From positions 29,237,418 through 29,301,417 of the forward strand of contig CM056999.1 in NCBI GenBank assembly GCA_029891345.1: 64,000 nt of DNA. Direction: 5' to 3'. The position numbers and the translations under genes are program-made. Positions within the stretch are counted from its first letter, which is position 1, and each line of letters begins with the position of its first letter. Below, one piece after another: positions 59,600 to 64,000 of the stretch. This stretch comes from Dryococelus australis. Lineage: Eukaryota > Arthropoda > Insecta > Phasmatodea > Phasmatidae. The notes beneath the pieces were generated by a model. It did no database searches. It was not told the DNA's origin and was given only the letters and a program-made list of their open reading frames with translations.

Positions 59600-59722
59600 G
59601 CCAATCAGCGCCGGGTAACGTACACGCCACCGGCAGCTCAGCCAATAGAAAATCTATCGCAGCATGTAGTAACCAATCGGACACAAGGCCGGTTTCCAGA
59701 ACCTCGCGGGCGCAGCCAATCA
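59600..59722 (+). promoter_or_regulatory. Array of four CCAAT boxes
   Basis: CCAAT at 59601, 59642, 59673 and 59716, all on the plus strand, in a locally GC-rich tract. The spacings of 41, 31 and 43 bases are close to 4, 3 and 4 helical turns, as in NF-Y-dependent promoters. The downstream gene, if any, is not recognised. Confidence 0.45.
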
Positions 59723-59729
59723 AGGGAGG

Positions 59730-60610
59730 GGCCCACCCCCACATCTAGGGATACGTCACGCTAGCAGTCCCGTGTCTGTGTACTTATCTACTCTGTGCGC
59801 CCACACTTTCTACTGTGGACTCGTTGCGTCAATTGTAAAAATATTTATATATTGGGCGTATGAATACGCCAAATACAGTCACACTATCCTGATTTCAAAA
59901 ATGTTATGAGCAAACATTAAAGCTGGGCACTGCATTTCAGCCCAGTCCAATAAATACGTCTTAGAGGAAGCTAGCGAATTAGCAGTTGTGTTTTCGAATG
60001 AAAATGCGATAACCGATCAGATCGTACTAAATAAACTTTATTATATACTACTGGTTTTTGACTACTCAATTCACGATAGTGATCAATTTAAACAATCATT
60101 AACACCGACGAAAGAGTTGCAGAGCCAATTAAATTTACACTAGTGCCCTTGTAACTGAAAAGGTCAATTTACAAAAACATTGCAGTTTATGTTGAGCAAA
60201 GAGGTTACGTGAATAGAGCATTGTTCTATCTTTTCATAAACAAGACATGTCATCGTCGATATGATGCTTCGTCATAGAGTTTCAATATGTCGAGCGCGTT
60301 CGTCATAGCACCCGACGGGCTATATAATATTTCAGCCAACCAAAATGGAACGTTATCAAAAGCGACCGTACACAAGAATAACCAACACATATTTAGTTCT
60401 TATATATATTATATATTTTAAATATGTAATTGATATAATATATTGTCTATAATATATATACTATATTATATGTAACATATGTCATATACACAATATTTTA
60501 AACACTGGTATTCATTACATATTTAATATCCTACTTTCAAATTACTGGAGCTCTCATGTTTATTCGGTAAAGCATAAAAACTCAACTTGCTACACTGGAT
60601 TCCATAATGT
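59730..60610. other. Intergenic stretch, nothing recognised
   Basis: AT-rich with TATA-rich runs near 60405 to 60500. Confidence 0.4.
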
Positions 60611-60614
60611 ACAA

Positions 60615-61000
60615 ATAATCTAAAGTTTATGGTCCAATGATGGTTACTTCCAACTTTGTCTGAAGTCCTGCTAGAATTCTACTTCCAGGATATTCCTCCG
60701 CCTCGCGCAAAAAAAAAAAAAAACTAAATCAAGTCTAAAAACTTACCATACCAAAATAACAACACACTGTATTCGTGCGCACTTAGTTTAATAATATTTT
60801 GTGCGAAAACTATTTCTTACTATGTATTACCAACATACACATGTTCTCTCTGGTTTATTTCTATTGATATTAATAATGATGAAATAAAATTAACATTCAA
60901 TTTAATCAAAAATAAGATAGTTTTATTTTGACAGAAGTATAAAATTCTTGTAAAACATGAAATATTTAGGAAACAGCCAAATACGTCATACATGGAGTGA
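60615..61000 (+). mobile_element. Dispersed repeat family R, copy 4
   Basis: AAGTTTATGGTCCAATGATGG, CCAACTTTGTCTGAAGTCCT, GGATATTCCTCCGCCTC, then TTAGTTTAATAATATTTTGTG and TTCTCTCTGGTTTATTTC. It joins in one piece the terminal block of copy 1 and the inner block of copy 2, which defines the order of the family. Confidence 0.65.
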
Positions 61001-61505
61001 TTTTTCAAACTTTTTTTTTTTTCTGAAAATTGTGCTAAAACCACGAATATGCTATAAAATATTATGTGTGTATATCAACAATGTTATTTACTGTGTTGTT
61101 AATTTTGTGTTTTAAGAAGCATGAAGGATTTGCTAAACGAAAACTTTACTAAATAAAAATTAAAACAGGAAAATTTAGCAAAATCTTATGTGTCGCCGTT
61201 CTCAACAGTTCCGACTCGCAGTTCTACAATGTCTATTTACCTGACGTTTCGTCCCTCAACGTACCAAACAAATGAGAAGACGTAATTGTTTTTGTTTTTT
61301 TTCTTTCTCGGCTCAATACTATGAGCGCCACTTGTAGCGCGTGTTTGTACAATGACACAAACTGTATCTATGACCTGCAAAGTTTCACACAGACGTCTCT
61401 GGCGTTAGCTACACGACGACGACTGGCGTACAGCCAAGCCCAGTGATTTGTGCTATAAAGTTGTTTTACAGCAAACTTGTTGGCAATGTGGGGTTATATG
61501 TAGCT

Positions 61506-61663
61506 ACACTGAAAAAATATATATATTTTGTGGTAGCCACAAAAGTTTAGTGGTACCTAATAGATACAAATGGTTGTGTTCATTACAAAAGAATTTGCTG
61601 GGTTGAATACCAACCAACAAGCCACACTGTATGGCCGCACACAAAGTTCTTTTTCTCCAGTGT
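61506..61663. mobile_element. Small inverted-repeat element, 158 bases
   Basis: Left end ACACTGAAAAAATAT, right end reversed ACACTGGAGAAAAAGAA. No clear target repeat, so the superfamily is open. Confidence 0.4.
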
Positions 61664-61669
61664 GTACCA

Positions 61670-62439
61670 GTGCAAGGCATTGCTATTAATTATATTTCTC
61701 TGCAAATCAAGCAACTCAAACCTAGAAGTCAGCTTATTTAGCGGATTCATTCCACGACAGGTTAGAATTTAGCCCCAATTTACAAACAACTGAAAACTTC
61801 AGGTCGGTACAAAATGAATTCACGTACATCTATTTAAGGTATAAAATTATTGTGTCACACATTACGGTTATGGAAAGTTTGTAACAATGCGGGACTTGTA
61901 AAAAGTTGTTCTGAAGTGTTTTTCGCTTATCAACAGCCGAATATTTTTGTTGTACCATAAAACATTCCAATACGTTCGTGTATTTTTTTTTTATTCGCAT
62001 CTCAATTCTTGAAATCTTTTTTCGTATAGCAATGCATGGTTTATTTGAATATGACAATTATTGATGTTCTGGTGCGCCTGGGAAACATAAATGCAGAATT
62101 AGGAACAGAGTTGTTAAGGGGCAGAGCCATATCTGGAGTTGTTTCCCAAGGTTTGTTGAGGTCGAGATACGCGGGAGCGATAAGGCGGAATTGCTACTCG
62201 CCTCAAGTGCACCATCACAGCACTACTATGTTTGTTTCATTTATACACAACAATATTTAACTCTTGGCAGGTTTGCAGCTCGAGGAGTCAAATGAAACCC
62301 AAGCCTCTCTGAACTGGCTTTCAGTGCTCTTGCTGTGCAGTGTGTGACCATATCAACTTATTTAAGGAGAGGTTGAGCGCAGATTGCTTGAGTATTTTTG
62401 TACGTATGTGACGCGTAGCTGTTTACAGTCATGTTGAAG
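61670..62439. other. Intergenic stretch, nothing recognised
   Basis: No gene or repeat ends supported. Confidence 0.4.
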
Positions 62440-62515
62440 TGCCCTGAAGAGTGAAGAGATTTGGGCGGCTCTTAACAGCGAGGTCTTGAGAGGAGAGCTC
62501 TCAAATGGCGCTTCT
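62440..62515 (+). repeat. Fragment of dispersed repeat
   Basis: GAGATTTGGGCGGCTCTTAAC and GAGGTCTTGAGAG match 10126 to 10162 with about three differences in 37 bases. Confidence 0.6.
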
Positions 62516-62519
62516 AATT

Positions 62520-63135
62520 TGAAAGCACTTCCCAAGTCTCTCGTGAAGTAGGCTCATGTGTTATTTTCGTAAATCAGCACATTGAAAGTATATTTAATAT
62601 TTCCAGGGGAAGACGCGTGTTTCAAACACTTACAAAGAAGTTCAAACGCCAGTCAGCTGGACTCTTCAAAGGAAAACAGAATTTACAAAGTCGTTTTATT
62701 TTAAAGTCGCTATTTCCATTTGAACATTTATTTTACATAAATATGTTTATTACAAATTTCTGCACGGATAAAATTAGTATAATTGATTCGCCGTAAACTG
62801 AGACCTGTTAGAAGCCCTGATGCTTGGCCGTAAAGTGTTCTTCCATAGCCACGCCTGAACACCACTCATTTCAAATTGTTCGAAAGACACATTTGTTAGT
62901 AGGCTACTAGTACGTTTATTGCCATAATGTATATAAAAATAATATTATATTTAATGTGTTACTAACGTCGACACAAATATCATTAACAATGTTACAAGAC
63001 ACCACAGGGGCATTAGAGTTCTTATATTAATCATAGTCACTTAATATACACTCATTATTTACACCTGTTCTGTCAGTCTATTGGCATCATGCCAAATGTC
63101 TTAACACTGACGCATCCAGTTCAGTGGTCCCGCCT
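62520..63135. other. Intergenic stretch, nothing recognised
   Basis: AT-rich; no supported feature. Confidence 0.4.
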
Positions 63136-63137
63136 GC

Positions 63138-63140
<3 letters not shown>

Positions 63141-63208
<68 letters not shown>
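63141..63208. repeat. (TC)34 microsatellite
   Basis: Uninterrupted TC units. Open frames across it are low-complexity artefacts, although a GC-richer tract follows at 63220 to 63400. Confidence 0.95.
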
Positions 63209-63210
<2 letters not shown>

Positions 63211-63214
63211 CTAC

Positions 63215-64000
63215 ACCGATGCTCGCTGTCCGCAAACACTCGACGCTCTGCTGGCTCGTCGTCTCCCTTGTCGCACAATCCTCTACTCTCCAGTCCCAAA
63301 TCTCGAAAACTGTCCGCTCGGAGGCCGTCGCGGCTCAAATAGACTCTGTGGCGCGATCTGGAAGTTTCTCCGCACCCCGAGTCACGTTGAGAGAGGCTAG
63401 TACATCTACTTGAACATTATTTCAGATAACCGCAGAAAGTTTCAATTTTGTCTTCTTGAATGTCTGTAAACTTGAACCCGCCAAAAGTGTTCAACGAGAA
63501 TATTAGAACACTGTGTCTGTTTACCTATTTCGGTGGCCACATCAGTGTAAATACTTACGAGTCAGTGCGGCTGCGAACAAATTCGTCAACTAACAGTCCT
63601 TACCTGGCTTCGTGCCCCACAAGAATGCATCGAGGTCATGACGTAACTTTGCCGCTGTCCTAATTTAGAGCAAGAGCACGAGTGGGCCCTAGAATGTCCA
63701 CTTCTATAGTCCGTCTCATGCTTAGATTGCAGTGCAAGGCTTATGGCGCTCAATGTTACAAGATTGCTTCAGCTTTGTGACGTAACAAGCAAGCTGAGAA
63801 ACAAATGGGCGGTGAAGGAAACGGCCTGATTAAGAGTTTTTTTTTTCTGTTTACCACCCTGCCAACTCGTAAAGGAATCCAATCCTGTGACGCAAAGCTA
63901 AGCGGCTCCTTTGAAACGGAAACCTGTGATAAACCCTACCATTGTGATTGGACGGCGCGCACGCAACATAGATAGTTTTCTTTTTCGAGGTTGAAAAAAA
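63215..64000. other. Intergenic end of window
   Basis: The first 190 bases are GC-richer and open in more than one frame (GCGGCTCAAATAG region), but no protein family is recognised. The rest holds no supported feature. Confidence 0.35.

Noticed and set aside
63087-63400. Overlapping frames across the TC microsatellite
   Set aside because: Most of the length is the dinucleotide repeat; nothing recognisable outside it.

Overview
The window looks like a repeat-dominated, AT-rich stretch of an arthropod nuclear genome, most likely an insect with a large genome. The reasons are two decayed Polinton (Maverick) elements of insect type, a solo LTR, tRNA-derived SINE-like pieces, small TA-flanked inverted-repeat elements, long dinucleotide tracts, and no bacterial gene layout. 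I recognise no intact host protein-coding gene. No database search was run; all homologies below are read by eye.

Layout. 1 to about 6.2 kb: Polinton A, cut by the window edge, with a capsid gene end, a BRO-N gene, protein-primed DNA polymerase B, a zinc-finger-like ORF and a small conserved ORF, followed by hierarchical tandem repeats to 6.64 kb. 6.6 to 10.3 kb: intergenic, with SINE-like pieces. About 10.28 to 26.83 kb: a giant imperfect inverted repeat with arms of roughly 7 and 8.4 kb around a 1 kb centre. The centre and inner arm ends carry C2H2 zinc-finger relics that read outward in both arms. The arms differ by datable insertions: a solo LTR and a small TA element in the right arm, another TA element in the left. 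26.9 to 37.7 kb: intergenic with a foldback element, minisatellites and copies of a TA-flanked repeat family. About 37.72 to 53.47 kb: a 15.75 kb unit bounded by inverted repeats of about 1.6 kb and enclosing Polinton B (integrase, ATPase, PLA2-like, protease, penton and major capsid parts, no polymerase seen). It also encloses an 81-bp minisatellite that is open on both strands. 53.5 to 64 kb: intergenic, with two promoter-like CCAAT clusters, a GC-rich stretch, two more small inverted-repeat elements and a SINE.

How the parts fit. Polintons A and B carry clearly different capsid sequences, so they are separate insertions rather than one split element. The size and inverted ends of the 37.7 to 53.5 kb unit fit a Polinton whose polymerase end has been lost or replaced. 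The giant inverted repeat behaves like an old segmental inverted duplication of a zinc-finger locus: strong mirror-image strand skew and outward-facing finger relics both suggest each arm was once transcribed away from the centre.
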